Assembly (NCBI GenBank): GCA_031002005.1
Contig: JARYHS010009186.1
Location: 252,245,199 to 252,309,198 of the forward strand
Source: Vandiemenella viatica
Taxonomy: Eukaryota > Arthropoda > Insecta > Orthoptera > Morabidae
DNA: 64,000 nt
Reading direction: 5' to 3'
The position numbers were made by a program, and so were the translations under genes. The notes under the pieces are model-generated. The model saw only the letters and a list, made by a program, of their open reading frames with translations, did not search any database and was not told where the DNA came from. Shown in pieces: positions 42,706 to 54,081 of this stretch. How positions within the stretch are numbered: position 1 is the first letter of the stretch; each line of letters starts with the position of its first letter.

Positions 42706-42953
42706 TTTGCAAGACACTACATCACTTGCCGAATATGAAGAAAACTGTTGTCCCTATGAATTTTTCACCCCAATGAAGATACAGATATATATAAATATAT
42801 TTTTATATATACATATAAGTGCAATTTTTACCTGAGAAAATATGCATCCTATGTACTCAGAAAAGTTACGCTGTTCAAAGTTTTTCTTAATTTCTTGTTG
42901 AGATATATATTTTTATTTATATCGTTTAACCCGCTAAGGAGCGCGTGGAACCA
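42706..42953. other. Unassigned AT-rich sequence
   Basis: Irregular 'tatata' words. No element recognised. Confidence 0.4.
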
Positions 42954-43265
42954 TTAATTTGCATTATTCTTCTTGCTGTTCTTCCTATTTTCCCAAAACC
43001 TCCTCATCCTTTCGCTGTGGGTTTGTCGTCTCCCTTGTGTCCATGCATTTCTGAGTTTCAGATTTTTTGATGTTGGGCTCTTAGGGGCAAATTTATGTGA
43101 GGTGATCAATTGTCTGTATTTACTGCGTGTGGATGTCAATGGGTCAAGGCTGGCTTCTGCGAGGTCCTTCTGGGTTTCTACAAACCAGCGTGCTTTGTTT
43201 TGTCGGGGACCGTTGACGACGTGGAAAATTTTCTTGGTAAGTCGTGAGTTGTCCATTCGTCCTAT
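42954..43265 (-). pseudogene. LINE C-terminal tail
   Basis: A 100-residue frame reads 'MDNSRLTKKIFHVVNGPRQNKARWFVETQKDLAEASL', then 'KSPTSKNLKLRNAWTQGRRQTHSERMRRFWENRKNSKKN'. The basic C-terminus 'THSERMRRFWENRK' parallels 'IHREKMKAIWKIRK' at 4340-4954, so the two are related LINE tails. No RT motif. It is 5' truncated at about 43265, where a second LINE tail begins. Confidence 0.7.
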
Positions 43266-43266
43266 A

Positions 43267-44093
43267 TATTTTTATTTATTTATTTAAATGGCTTTCGGCC
43301 TTATCAGCCATACAGCCAAGTTCTTTGCGTTTTATGACAATTCACATTTCATTACTTTACAGTTCTATTTACATTGTTTAACAATTTACATTTCATTTCC
43401 TTTACAGTTTTAAATATACATAATTTAAATTACTTTACATTGTATGACCTTCTACATTTCAATTCCTTTCCAGTTCTATGTCCACCTGTTTACTTCTTGG
43501 TGTTATACTATGATGAGTCGACATGTAATCACTTACTTTATTATATTTCTTATCTGCGCCGTAGAGTGTTTATTGGATTTTTGACACTATAACTTAATTC
43601 TATTTGGGTCAATGTATAGCACTGGTGCCCTAATCGTTCACTATGGCCTCAAATTCTACTAATATGACTGGCTGATATGTATGAGGATATATCTGTTCAA
43701 GTGGTGTACAATTGTAAATGTACTAACTTTGTTCCCGTCGTTTCTTGTTGGATTTTCTACTTGTCTAAAATCTATAATTGGATGTTTCCCTCCTTAAAGA
43801 AGGTCATTATGATTTTGAGTATTTCGTGTTTATTTGAGGCGCGCAGCGTTGGTTGGGAGAGGAATGTTACATTTTGTGAGTTCTTCTAGCATTCTGTCCT
43901 GAATGTGGGCATATTTCTTGCATGAAAAGAGAAGATGGTTTATATCCCCTACTGCCTGATCAATGCAGTCGCATAGTGGGTTGTCTCTCAATCCAATCCG
44001 CTTTAAGTGGATGGGAAAGTTGCCATGATGAAATCGGTTTCTGATGATGTTGGTTTGGAAGGGATGACTGGTTGGAGATATATCAACGGTCAC
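43267..44093 (-). mobile_element. LINE 3' end with RNase H/C-terminal remnant
   Basis: The 87-residue frame 44093-43830 has 'NIIRNRFHHGNFPIHLKRIGLRDNPLCDCIDQAVGDINHLLFSCKKY', the Cys/His motif 'C.C......D..HLLF.C..Y' found after the RNase H domain in jockey- and I-like LINEs. A 3' UTR of about 550 bases ends in 'gctgataaggccgaaagccatttaaataaataaataa' (complement of 43265-43310), an AAAT-type tail. RT is absent because of 5' truncation. Confidence 0.8.
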
Positions 44094-44967
44094 ATAAATA
44101 TCTGTTAAATCAAAACATTTAGAACAATTAACGTCTGATAGAAAATAAGCCCGAATTTACAGCAAGCTGCAATAATTCCGTAGTTAAACGCTTTCTTTAT
44201 TCCACTATTTTTTTTCAGAACTGTTGGGAAATACTCGTCGATCAACCTATCGAATTATAAAAAATATTCTGTATAACGCATAGTTAATTTGTCTTCATCT
44301 TCACAATCTGTAAAAAAATAGAGGCATACGCTATGTTGATAAGTTGCAGTTAATGTTACGAAAATTATCTGGGAAATGGCCAGTCAGTTGTGACCGATCT
44401 CTCCGTTAGTGAATGTCGGCGTGTTATTTAGATGAGAACGGCTCAATTCTCCTCTCTCAACACATGCAAGCGTGTGATTTTCTGTCATACAGCCACCAAA
44501 TAAATTGAGAAATATTATTGCGTCTAGAAATGAAAAACTCACTCTTATGCTCGAAATACTACTCAATTCAACCAATACGGTTCCTGGTAATAACCTTTAA
44601 AACACTTGTGGTACACCCAAACAAGTTTCAAAAACATTTTACAAGTTGTTTTAGCTTTTGCACAGATAGAATGAACTCGCGGTATACAACCTTCTCCAAG
44701 CGGCCCAACACACACACTGCCCTCCGCGCTGCCTGGCTACAGTGCAGGCGCCCAATCAACAATAGCTGCCCGCACTGCAGTGCTGGCCTGTGTCAGAGAT
44801 TTTTTACTTAAATATAACACATTCTACCCAGTTTACTAAACAAACTACAGTCTGTGGAAATCCAACAATATTACAAATGAAGCAATACACTTTAAGATAA
44901 TTATTCAGGATACTTGCAATTAATATATGCAACATAATTTAATATCAATAGTAGTAGTGAATCAATA
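44094..44967. other. Unassigned sequence
   Basis: A small GC-rich patch (44690-44790, 'ccctccgcgctgcctggctacagtgcagg') is the only contrast. No gene recognised. Confidence 0.4.
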
Positions 44968-45226
44968 TCATGGAAGGGAAAGATGACCATGACCACAAGC
45001 TGGCACTCGATTTCAGGCACAAGGGTGTGGGAAGATTCTCTTTTTTAGGTAAGGGTGTCAGGGATTGGAATGAGTTACCAAGAGAAATGATGAATAATTT
45101 ACCGAAAACTTTGAAAGAATTTAAAGATAAAATATGTAGAGGGCAAATGTAGGTGGGTGCAGGATAGGGGGAAGATGGGTGTGTAGGGAAGTTGCCACCG
45201 GAGCCTGTGCTCCATTGCAATTAAAT
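44968..45226 (+). mobile_element. LINE-A copy 10, intact 3' end
   Basis: The frame 44970-45152 encodes 'MEGKDDHDHKLALDFRHKGVGRFSFLGKGVRDWNELPREMMNNLPKTLKEFKDKICRGQM' without lesions, followed by the UTR and 'gctccattgcaattaaatta'. It is almost identical to the end of copy 1. The methionine is fortuitous; the copy is 5' truncated. Confidence 0.93.
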
Positions 45227-46298
45227 TAAATTTAAATTTAACAGTTTTATTTGAAATGATTATTTTACAGTACGAACCCGTAATTCTATTACAAGGCCAA
45301 GAATAGTTGGGTTTAACAATATAGCGATGTAAAAAAGAAAAACTCTAACTGTGGTGAAATTGCACGTAACACCCATACTCGATCAAAACATGATGAACAG
45401 TAGTTTGTTTTTATATACGTAAATGTTGGTATGCATGTAAATAGCTAAATATGTATATAGTTCCATATTAAAATAACCAAATATATAAATAGTTAAAAAT
45501 TTAAATATAAATGGTGTGGTATGGACGTATTGGCTTTCAAATATGTATAGAGATAAATATTTTATTAGCTAAAAATGGAAATACTTAAATGTGTATGTGT
45601 AAATTCTAAGGTATGTGGCATGGCAATGTTGTATGGCTACTTAAATATGTATACAGTGAAATACAGTGGCTGATCCTGGGGGGGGGGGTTATTTTTTTTT
45701 TTCCTCTACCGATTTTAGGACGGCAATCTTTCGTTGAACCTCCCCCCCCCCCCCCAACCAAAATCCATTAAATAGCCCTCCCCAAACCAAAATCCTGGAT
45801 CCGCCACTGGAGAAATATGTAAATAGCTAAATGCATAATTAAGTATTTACATGCAAATTTAATGTATGTGGTATGGTTGAATGGCTACTTGCCAGGTGCC
45901 AATAAATAAATTAAAAAAGTTGGGTTCTAATGCCTTTGTATATACTTGAGTCAGATCTACTGGGAAGCAGATTTTATTGAGAATGCTGACCAGGCATTTC
46001 GGATCTTAAGCTTCAAATACGGCAATCAGAGGTCGAACACCGGTCATCTGGCCGTGGTCAGATGCACTTCCGCGTCAGGATTTGTGATTATACTCAACTG
46101 ATTATTGCATTAAACATTTTAATTAAAGGACATTGATGTGTGATGTTGAGACAGCTTTCTTATTTCTGCTCGTTTCCAGCTGACAAGAATGGTTCATTAT
46201 ATTCAAAGCAATGTTATAATTATACACATTGTTAGTATTTAGTTTTAAAAGTGTGACCTTTTGTTTCCATCTTCCAAGCAGTAAGTAAATTTTCACTA
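45227..46298. other. AT-rich sequence with degenerate 'aaatagctaaatatgtat' repeats
   Basis: Between 45430 and 45860 words such as aaatagctaaatatgtat, aaatagttaaaaat and taaatagctaaatgcat recur irregularly, an eroded minisatellite. A hAT MITE interrupts it. No gene is visible. Confidence 0.5.
45664..45809. mobile_element. Small hAT MITE (cagtggcggatcc type)
   Basis: The 146-bp element starts cagtggctgatcctgggggg and ends aatcctggatccgccactg, with TIRs of about 18 bp. The 8-base flanks gtgaaata (45656-45663) and gagaaata (45810-45817) match at 7 of 8 positions. C- and G-runs next to the TIRs are typical of this MITE type. Confidence 0.88.
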
Positions 46299-48349
46299 CA
46301 GTAATACCCCGCTTTACGCGAGGGATACGTTCCGCAAAAAATCGCGTTAAGTGAAATTCGCGTATATCGGGGTTTACGATTAAACATAGTCAAAATTAAT
46401 GCAAAAAAAGACAAATCATTTGAATCAATCACTTTAATTCTATGAACACTATGCAGTATTACATGTTTTTTTTACGGCAAAATACATTTATTTTCTTTTG
46501 GGCAGCGTTTCTTTTACGTTCTTGTAAAATACGTTTATAGCACCCAACGCTGTTTTTAATTGTTTGACACACGGTCATCATCACTATCTATGCTCTGCAA
46601 TATGTCCAAACCTGAATAAATTTTTAAAATAACTTTGTATTCCGCTTGAAGATAAAACTCTCTCTTCTACTTGTTCTTCCTCGTCGTTTATGTTCGTTTT
46701 ATTCTGTAACTCGATCAGATCTTCATTGCTGAGAGGTTCTTCGTGCGTTGCTACAAGTTCTTCAAGATCTTCTACCGCGACGTCTTCAAGTTCAGAACCT
46801 CTCAATCATTGCAGCAATGTCTTCAAGCACTTGTCTGTGCATTTGGACAATTCTTCTAGGTGCTTCCACTACATCTGACCAAAGATTACGCCACACCCCG
46901 TTCATACAACTCTTTTTAACTTCGTTCCAAGACTCGTCTATGTTGTGAATAGCCTTCATGATGTATGACTTCCACCACTCTCGCTTGACTGTTTTCCTTC
47001 CTCGTAAGTTTCATGAATTAGTTGGCTAAAAGTGCGGCGATGGTAATAAGCTCTGAAGTTTGCTATTGCTCCCTGTAATATTGAAGTAGTGTTTGGTGGA
47101 ATGAACTTCACGTACACTTTTAAGTCTCTCGGCGTATCAAGTGAGGTCCTGGGGCATTGTCTAAGAGTAATATAACTTTACGTTCAAGCCCATTTCTGTC
47201 ACTGTAGCATTTGACTGACGGGAAAAAACTATTAGAATACCAATCTTGAAAAACTTCCCGTGCAACTCACGCCTTTCTGTTGGACCGCCACACGACTGGT
47301 AGGCTTGTCTTGTCTGTACCTCGTATTGCACGGGGTGTTTCTGAACGGACAACCAGTAAAGGTTTCAGTTTGAAATCACCAGTGGCATTACCACCAGCAG
47401 AAGTGTTAGTCGATCTTTCGCAGCTTTGAAACCGCTGGCTTGACGTTCTTCTTTAGAAATGAATGTTCGAGATGGCATTTTTTTCCAATAAAGCCCGGTC
47501 TCGTCAACACTGAAGATGAGACAAGCAGGAATTTGTTCTCGTGCTACGAAATCTTGAAACTTGTCTGGAAACTCAGCTGCAGCTTGAGTGTCCGCGCTGG
47601 CAGCCTCGCCTGTTATCTGGATATTGTGAAGATTGGAACGCTGCTTGAACCGATGAAACCAGCCTCTGCTGGCAGCAAAGGTCGGAGTGGAACTCCGTTC
47701 ACATTCTTCTGTCTTTAACATCTCATACAAAGAATTTGTTTTTGTGAATATGAGATCTTGACTCAGTGGTGTGTTCTTCTTATGTAAATCTTCGATCCAG
47801 ACTGCTAGCAACTTCTCCATTCTTTCTAGGATAGAAGATCTAGAACGAGAAAGTATTTTTGCACTTATATGTGTTTAACTTTCGCTGGAAAGTTTAATTT
47901 TTTTTTTTTTTAAATCGTTGTCACAGTCGATTCTGCCAACAATTGTTGCTTTGCCTCCATTTTCCTTTCTTCTTATCACCTTCATCTCAATTCCAAAGTT
48001 ACGCTTTTACGCTCTTTTTTTCTTCATAGGCGACATTTTTAACTTAGCGTTAAATTATGTATCTCCATCAAACGTTAAAACACGACTGCCAGCCGAGGTA
48101 AACATATGGAGCAAACGAGGGAATCCCCACAGAACAATGTCGTAGGACGGGAAATCTCCAATTCTTTGATCAGAATGGTCAGAGTAGGAGGGGATTGCTG
48201 CGACCAAAGAGAAGCCAATGACTACATTATGCACATACATATTCTTATTTAAGCAATTCGCGTAATACGAGGCATTTTAACGCGAAATTTGAAATTCGCG
48301 CTAAAGCGAAACCGCGTATAACGGGGTCGCGTAAAGCGGGGTATTACTG
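46299..48349 (-). mobile_element. pogo/Tigger transposon, full length with decayed gene
   Basis: The ends cagtaataccccgctttacg... form a perfect 23-bp inverted repeat (46299-46321 and 48327-48349), flanked by TA (46297-46298, 48350-48351). CAGT-starting TIRs and TA targets are typical of pogo/Tigger elements. The subterminal regions also carry 'gcgttaa' and 'aattcgcg' motifs in inverted arrangement. At 2,051 bp the size fits a complete element with one gene. Confidence 0.95.
46575..48036 (-). pseudogene. Tigger-type (CENP-B-like) transposase, broken
   Basis: The start ATG at 48036-48034 gives 'MSPMKKKRA', then in another frame 'ELR..IRRKENGGKATIVGR', the first DNA-binding helix-turn-helix. 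The longest frame, 47820-47365, has 'MEKLLAVWIEDLHKKNTPLSQDLIFTKTNSLYEML' and 'GWFHRFKQRSNLHNIQITGEAASAD' (CENP-B HTH), then the DDE_1 start 'CLIFSVDETGLYWKKMPSRTFISKEERQASGFKAAKDRLTLLLV'. After frame changes 'SCGGPTERRELHGKFF' and 'LLLDNAPGPH' (second Asp) follow. The C-terminus is acidic ('DVAVEDLEEL', 'NINDEEEQVEE'), as in Tigger proteins. Several shifts and stops make it inactive. Confidence 0.9.
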
Positions 48350-48581
48350 TACTTATTAATAACAACCAAGAGAAATCTACGATGGTAAAGAGAATTCAAA
48401 TGACCGTACACAGGATTTATTTTTATCTCTTACTCAAAATAAATCCACTGCGAGAAAAATTTACGGTTAGGTCTAGTCTTCATCAATCTTCAATCTGTAT
48501 ATATATATAAATATAGAGATTGGTATATCCGAGCTTAATAGACGTCGCCACAGTTTGACCGATCGTCATGAAATATATATA

Positions 48582-49888
48582 CGAGGGTTGAATGATAAAT
48601 AATGCCTCCAAGGTCATAACTCGAGATTGGATGGGAATATTTTAATAAATCACACACAGAAATAATCTTTAGAATGTCTTCTTTAATTACCAATATATCC
48701 TTTTCCACATAATCACCAGACAATTGGACACATTTCTGCCAACGATGAATCAGTTTTCTCAAGCCGCCACGGAACAAGTCGACACTCTGTTTCTGTCACC
48801 ACAGTCTCACAGTTCCCTCAACGTCTTCAACAGCAGCATACTAATGTCCCCGCAGATCTTCTTCTATTATCGGGAACAGATGGAAGTCAGACGGTGCCAA
48901 ATCTGGGCTGTATGGAGGTGAGATTCAGTCTCTGAAGTTCTGCTGTGGTGGCACGTGAAATGTGTGGTCTGGCATTGTTGTGCTGCAGGAAAATATTTCC
49001 CTTTTCCTTTCGGACCCTTGTTAGCCGTCGTTTCAAAGGTCGCAGCATTGTGATGTAACGCTCTGAATTTATTCTCCCACGTTCAAGTACATCAACGTGG
49101 ATAACACCATCTGCGTCCCAGAACACTGTTGCCATGATTTTTCCAGCTGAGGGCTGTGTTTTAAATTTCTTTTTCTGCGGCGAGTCTTTTTGTCGATATT
49201 CCATAGACTGACGTTTCGTCTCCGGGTCGTAATGGTGTATCCATGTTTCGTCTCCTGTCACAATTGAATGGAGAAAGGCATCACCTTCATTCTCGTAACG
49301 CGAGAGGAGTTCCTGGCAAATCTCAACTCTGTTCGCTTTCATTTCAGGCGTCAGCATCCGAGGTACCCATCGTGCACAGATCTTCCGACAGCCAAGCAAA
49401 GCAATAATGTGACCACACGTTCTTGTGAAATGCTGATTATGCTTGCAATTTCTCTCTGAGTGATACGACGATCGTCCTGAATCAGGAAACTCGGTGGTTG
49501 TTGTCACAGGACGTCCAAATCTTTGTTTTTCATGCAAGTCAGATGTTCCCACCTCAACATCTTTAAACTTACTCGCCCAGCGACGCACAGTACTCACATC
49601 GATACAATCGCCATAAACAGCTCGCATTCTTTGATGAATCTCCTTTAGGGTGACACCACCTGCTGTCAAGAATTCAATGACTGCACGTCGCTTAAACGCA
49701 TTGACCGACCGTCTGCGCAGGGTTCCATACTTTACACTGTAACACTACAACCGTTCGATGCTAGAGCTTCCCGCCAACTGGAGCTGTAGAGGAGAGTCTA
49801 CAGAACAAGCCAGTACCTGCCGCATACCAGTGCTGCCATCTGTTGAAGAGTTATGAAGGTGGAGGCATTATTTATCATTCAACCCTCG
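48582..49888 (-). mobile_element. mariner transposon, full length with broken transposase
   Basis: Perfect 29-bp inverted repeats (48582-48610 and 49860-49888) start cgagggttgaatgataaata, with TA on both sides (48580-48581, 49889-49890). The length of 1,307 bp is typical of mariner. The transposase gene is on the minus strand. Confidence 0.96.
48690..49741 (-). pseudogene. mariner (DD34D) transposase, inactive
   Basis: The open frame 49669-48887 gives 260 residues, and coding similarity begins upstream without a Met ('YGTLRRRSVNAFKRRAVIEFL'). Residues 1-55 form the N-terminal HTH ('GVTLKEIHQRMRAVYGDCIDVSTVRRWASKF'). A pair of compensating frameshifts scrambles residues of about 62-95. 'WVPRMLTPEMKANRV' is the conserved inter-domain block. 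The first catalytic Asp is D140 in 'VTGDETWIHHYDP'. The second catalytic position is Asn (N231 in 'LQHNNARPH', normally HDN). A further shift near 48905 puts 'PPYSPDLAPSDFHLF' (third Asp) into another frame, followed by 'LRKLIHRWQKCVQLSGDYVEK'. The active site is lost by mutation and by frame. Confidence 0.93.
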
Positions 49889-49964
49889 TACGTTTTCATG
49901 GAGAAGATTTATGGGAAAAATAAAATAAAAAAAGAACCACCCACTCTCCCCCTTTACACTTTAA

Positions 49965-50700
49965 TTTTTATACAAACCCAAAGTTTTTATTAGAATCCAA
50001 TGGAACTTTGCACAAGTATACTTTAAAACAAAGAGAAAAATGGTGTCTACATTTGGTTTACAGAAATCTAACCCCTCTCACCCTTTCAACCCCCACACTT
50101 TTTGTAAATGTTCTTTACATATACCCACATATATTCGATATCGACGGAACTTTGCACAAGCACTTAAAAATAATAATAATTATAATAATAAAAGAAAACA
50201 GAAAAATTCTGCCTACATTTGTTTTACAGAAACCCAATTCCTCACCCCCTTTCCCCCCTCTTAATTTTTGTAAATGTTCTTTATACAAAATTACAGTTTC
50301 TATCCGATCTTGAAGGAACTTTGCACACGTATACTTTAAAACAAACGGAAAAATACTGTCTACATTCCATTTATAAAAATCCAACCCTTCTTCCCCCTTA
50401 ACCCCCTCCCTTGTATATTTCCAATGTTCCTTATAGAAAGCTACAGTTTTTTTGTTTATCAAATTTCGATGGAACACTGGACACGCATACTTTAAAGCAA
50501 AGAGAAAATACTGTCTACATTCCGTTTACAAAAACCTAACCCCACCGCATCCCGTTTCAACCCCCCCGCCCCTAATTTTTGTTAATGTTCTGTACAGGAA
50601 GGAATAGTTTGTATGCGATCTCGAAGGCACTTTGCTCACATACGCTTTAAAACAAGTGAAAAATAACATTTCAATTGTTTCTCAATGCTGCACTCGCTCT
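49965..50700 (+). repeat. Tandem array of about 5 units of 145-170 bp
   Basis: 'ggaactttgcacaag' and variants occur at about 50002, 50146, 50315, 50471 and 50626. Each is followed by 'actttaaaacaaa..gaaaaatactgtctacatt', a C/T-rich block and 'ttttgtaaatgttctttata'. Unit length varies through an (aat)n insertion in the second unit. The unit core is homologous to Helitron sequence at 56730-56810. Confidence 0.88.
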
Positions 50701-51060
50701 CCCCCTTCACCCCTCTTAACAGAAATTTACACGTGCAGTTTTTTGACATTTTTCACGAAAACTGTAGGAAAATCTGGCAAATTGGGTGGCAATGCAGAAT
50801 TTTTAAGACATTCAGATCAGTCGGGATAAAAAAATTAGAATGTTTATATCCAGCCTCCCAAAAACGATGGGCACTCTGCTTTTGCAGAAGACGGATAGAG
50901 CAAAAATATTATATATCCCAAAGCTCTAGAATAAACATTTTCAAATTTAATTTATGCACAGTCATTGTGTTTCATTTATTTTGTACGTGTAAATGTGTGT
51001 TTTACGTATGTATACCCATTTAGAAAGAAAAATAGGCATTGCAACACACGCCAGGCAAAG

Positions 51061-51592
51061 CAAGTAAATACAAGGGCATCTCTTATCACTTAACAACTCA
51101 TTTTGCGACCGTTCAGCCTGCACTCTTCGAGATTATTAATGATTATTATATCGAGTTACATCGCACATTTACTTCAGTTGGAATTGTTCCAGTAGTGACC
51201 CCGAACAACTATCAACCCAGTGACCGTCGAATGGTTTTTTGATCCCGGTGATTTTCCTACGAGCAACTATTCAAGAGTAAACAAGATAATAATTACAGAG
51301 CCAAGGGAAGTTGTTCTACAAAACGAGGGGAAGAACCTCCTATTTCTACTGGCAGCACTTTATTCATGGATGCTTCATTATTTCCTTCCTCGTACGAACC
51401 GATCAATGTTGAGCAGATCCGACCTGCCTACAATGAAATCGTAACTCTATACAGGCTTATTTCTCAGAAATGACAAGAAGTTTAGTCCAAGTTTTTGAAA
51501 ACGTGCTGAAGTCCTAGGTCAAACCGAAAATTTTCGGATTTGAAGTATGAATTAAAAAGGATGGCTAATCAATAGTAGGCCTACACTTTGTA
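51061..51592. other. Unassigned sequence
   Basis: Several short frames, none with a recognised motif. Confidence 0.4.
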
Positions 51593-52004
51593 TATGTTAG
51601 GCTTAAAGACCAAAAACGATCATTGAGCGAAAAAAAAAAAAAAACCGAAAAAACCCTAAAAACCCAACCGCAACCCGTCATGATTTCCTTAAAACGGCCA
51701 CAACACGCTATTCGCGTTATGGCTCTACTAAAAACAGACAGAACTCGTTGAGGCTAACTCGAAATTCGCGTTTGGTTCAGGTGGCATTCCTCACGCATGA
51801 CGACTCACTTTTCTTTCTTTCTTTTATTATTATTTTTTTTTTCAAAGAGCCTTGTAACGCTATGGGTAAGAGGAATCATATATACTCAATGCACCCTGGA
51901 CCGATTCGTTGTGAATATAAACAGTTAGATCCTGATAAGCCGCAATCGCTGCGGCCGTTTTTTTTTTCGCTCATTGAGGGTTTTCGATCTTTGTGCCTAA
52001 CATA
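51593..52004. mobile_element. MITE of unknown superfamily
   Basis: The left end 'tatgttaggcttaaagacc' and right end 'ctttgtgcctaacata' are inverted; the match continues inward as 'gatcattgagcgaaaaaaa' against 'ttttttcgctcattgag', giving imperfect TIRs of about 50 bp. The 412-bp interior has no transposase. Target duplication unclear. Confidence 0.7.
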
Positions 52005-54081
52005 AAAGAGACATCATAATAAATCCAAGAAAGAAATTTAACAAAAAAATGTAAGAAAGAATGCATGAGTTCTTATCAATGAAGAATTGTAATCGGAAAC
52101 ATGCAATTGAAATCGACAGTTATGTTTATCAATCTCCCTTTACCGCAAAATTATATGTTGTAACATAGGGTTTTCGAAAAAAAAAAAAAAAAACTGAAAG
52201 AAATCTCTTTGCAATAGGAAGGAAAGCACTGTCACGACACTACATATCAAGTTATAGTTTATCGCCGTTCACTTCTCTTCCACATACTGCTCCCAATTTT
52301 TCGCTTAGTATCCATTGTATCCATATTTCAAAAGTATGCCTTATAATACACACAATGCACAGCCTTCATCCCCTTTCTCTCCTAAAATTAATTGCAACCC
52401 AGATACTTTTTTTTCTCAGTTCTTTGTGATATTCCCCGGTAATTTTTGCAACCGCAAATTCGAGCTGCCACTGTCCGGCGACCGTTTATGTTCTATCTGT
52501 CATAGCAACTGCACTAGAAATGTCAGAATTCACGGAGAAACTTACGAATCTTCATAAAAAAAATCCTGACTTCTAGGTTGGGAAGACTTATTTTGCTTTA
52601 AAATTGTTATGACTCGGGTACTATTTGCAATTTTCTGTCGTTTATTGTGTACAATCTACCCTACTTTTATATTTAGTATGCTACTGCTATTGTAATTTGT
52701 ACGAGTTTTTCTTGCCTTGTGTAGGTATGACATTCGGCCTATTTGAGTCTGTAGATTTTTCCGCACCGTGTAATACTTCTCGTTTAGCTGCCCCGTGACG
52801 TGTTAATCTGGTCTCCTCGCATGTGCCCCACCTGGGCGTGATGAGTCCGCGGGTTGCATAATGCGGAGGGGCGAGTCGCCGTCATTAAGGCGTCCGATAT
52901 TCAGCGGGCCGACCGTGACAGGAGCCGGGGGTTCCCCGCAGGGCACGGCGCTGGGATTGGGACAGGGCCTCGGGGACCTGCAGACAACAGGTGTGGCGTC
53001 ACCCCCCCCACCCTCCCCCGACCTTTTTTTATTCTTCTTCTAGTCAGCTTGCCCGTCGCTCTGACTTTCCTCCAACATCGGTTCCTGTAGACCAGTTGCT
53101 CCATTTTGCTTCCACCGGCTGTAGGGATTTCCGATTCGGCCACAATTCTTCATTACTTGTTCCGCCTTCTTATTGCAGAATAAATGGGCGCTGCCGGGAA
53201 ACGCACAGCAAGGTTGTTTCCAGAAACGACCGACGAGGGGAATGAATTGTGTGCTGTTCTGTGACGCAGTTTGAGTTTGCAGTAGAAGCTGTTCTGTGAC
53301 TTCCAGTTAAATGCTTAGCACAGCGACTTTAGATGCTGGTTGGCAGGCTGCGGAATTAGTTTCCGGACCTCTCGGGAAGAAAGCAGTTCACGACTATACT
53401 TAGTCCAGAGCTCTATAATTAACACTTTAAGATGTCATAGAGGAGGTCATGAAATTAATTACATTGATTACAGTGGCTAGGAAGAAATGAGATTTTTAAC
53501 GCTGCTTTTGCCGTATCCTATTTGACCAATCTTTATTACATTTACAAAAAATTGTTAAGCAGGAGCAAATCATAACAGTCGATGATGTTGGCAAGCATAA
53601 CGCAAGTTAACCCATTTGTGTTGGACGAATTTCATTTTCCAACTGTGTTTTATATAATCTGAAAGAGGCTGCTTGGTCTCTATTGATTTACTGGCTGTTG
53701 CTTCACTCATGCGTGTTGTTAATGTACTTACCTATCTTTTACAGTGATTATGACATAGTTAACATATTTAAAGTAAGAAATTAAAAACCTAAATTACTTC
53801 CTTGCATGTGGCTCGTAAGCTGAAATCACGATAAAAGTTTCGACTACTTTAACTTGCTTTAAAATGGATTCCATTTCTCAGGTACTTTTATCGTAATTTC
53901 TCGGCTTTTCGACGTCAAACAGAAACAATACACGCTCTTTTTTCTACTCCACAGAGCTTGAATTGTTTATTGTTTGAAAACCCATGAAAATTATATCTTA
54001 GGTTTTTTCCGAGAACCGTGATCAGCGTAACATGGATAATACTTTCCTAGAACTCATTTCTTAATTTTACAGAATTTAGAC
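52005..54081. other. Intergenic sequence with a GC-rich island at about 52780-53060
   Basis: The island ('gccgtcattaaggcgtccg', 'caggagccgggggttccccgc') stands out from AT-rich flanks, ends in C-runs and is not repeated in the window. Overlapping frames on both strands show no domain. The remaining 1.7 kb holds nothing I recognise. Confidence 0.35.

Larger units (their letters stand above)
48494..51060 (+). mobile_element. Helitron-like element, 5' end plus minisatellite, split by a mariner
   Basis: It starts A|TCTGTATATATATATAAATA at 48494, like the Helitron 5' ends at 15032 and 56660. After the mariner (48582-49888) it continues with a tandem array (49965-50700) whose unit shares 'ggaactttgcacacgtatactttaaaacaaagagaaaaatactgtctac' with the Helitron at 56660. 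Near 51037-51062 'caacacacgccaggcaaagcaagta' resembles Helitron internal sequence. The CTRR end was not found, so the right limit is approximate. Confidence 0.55.

Noticed and set aside
45400..45860. Phased regulatory array
   Set aside because: The recurring 'aaatagctaaatatg' words are irregular in spacing and sequence, more like an eroded minisatellite.
53180..53206. Extra copy of the Tc1/mariner TIR (word gccgggaaacgca)
   Set aside because: Only about 13 bases match, with no terminal ca-ggg end, TA pair or partner repeat.
52854..53245. GC-rich overlapping frames as coding exons
   Set aside because: Frames are open on both strands, as expected of GC-rich DNA lacking stop codons, and none has a recognised domain or splice context.
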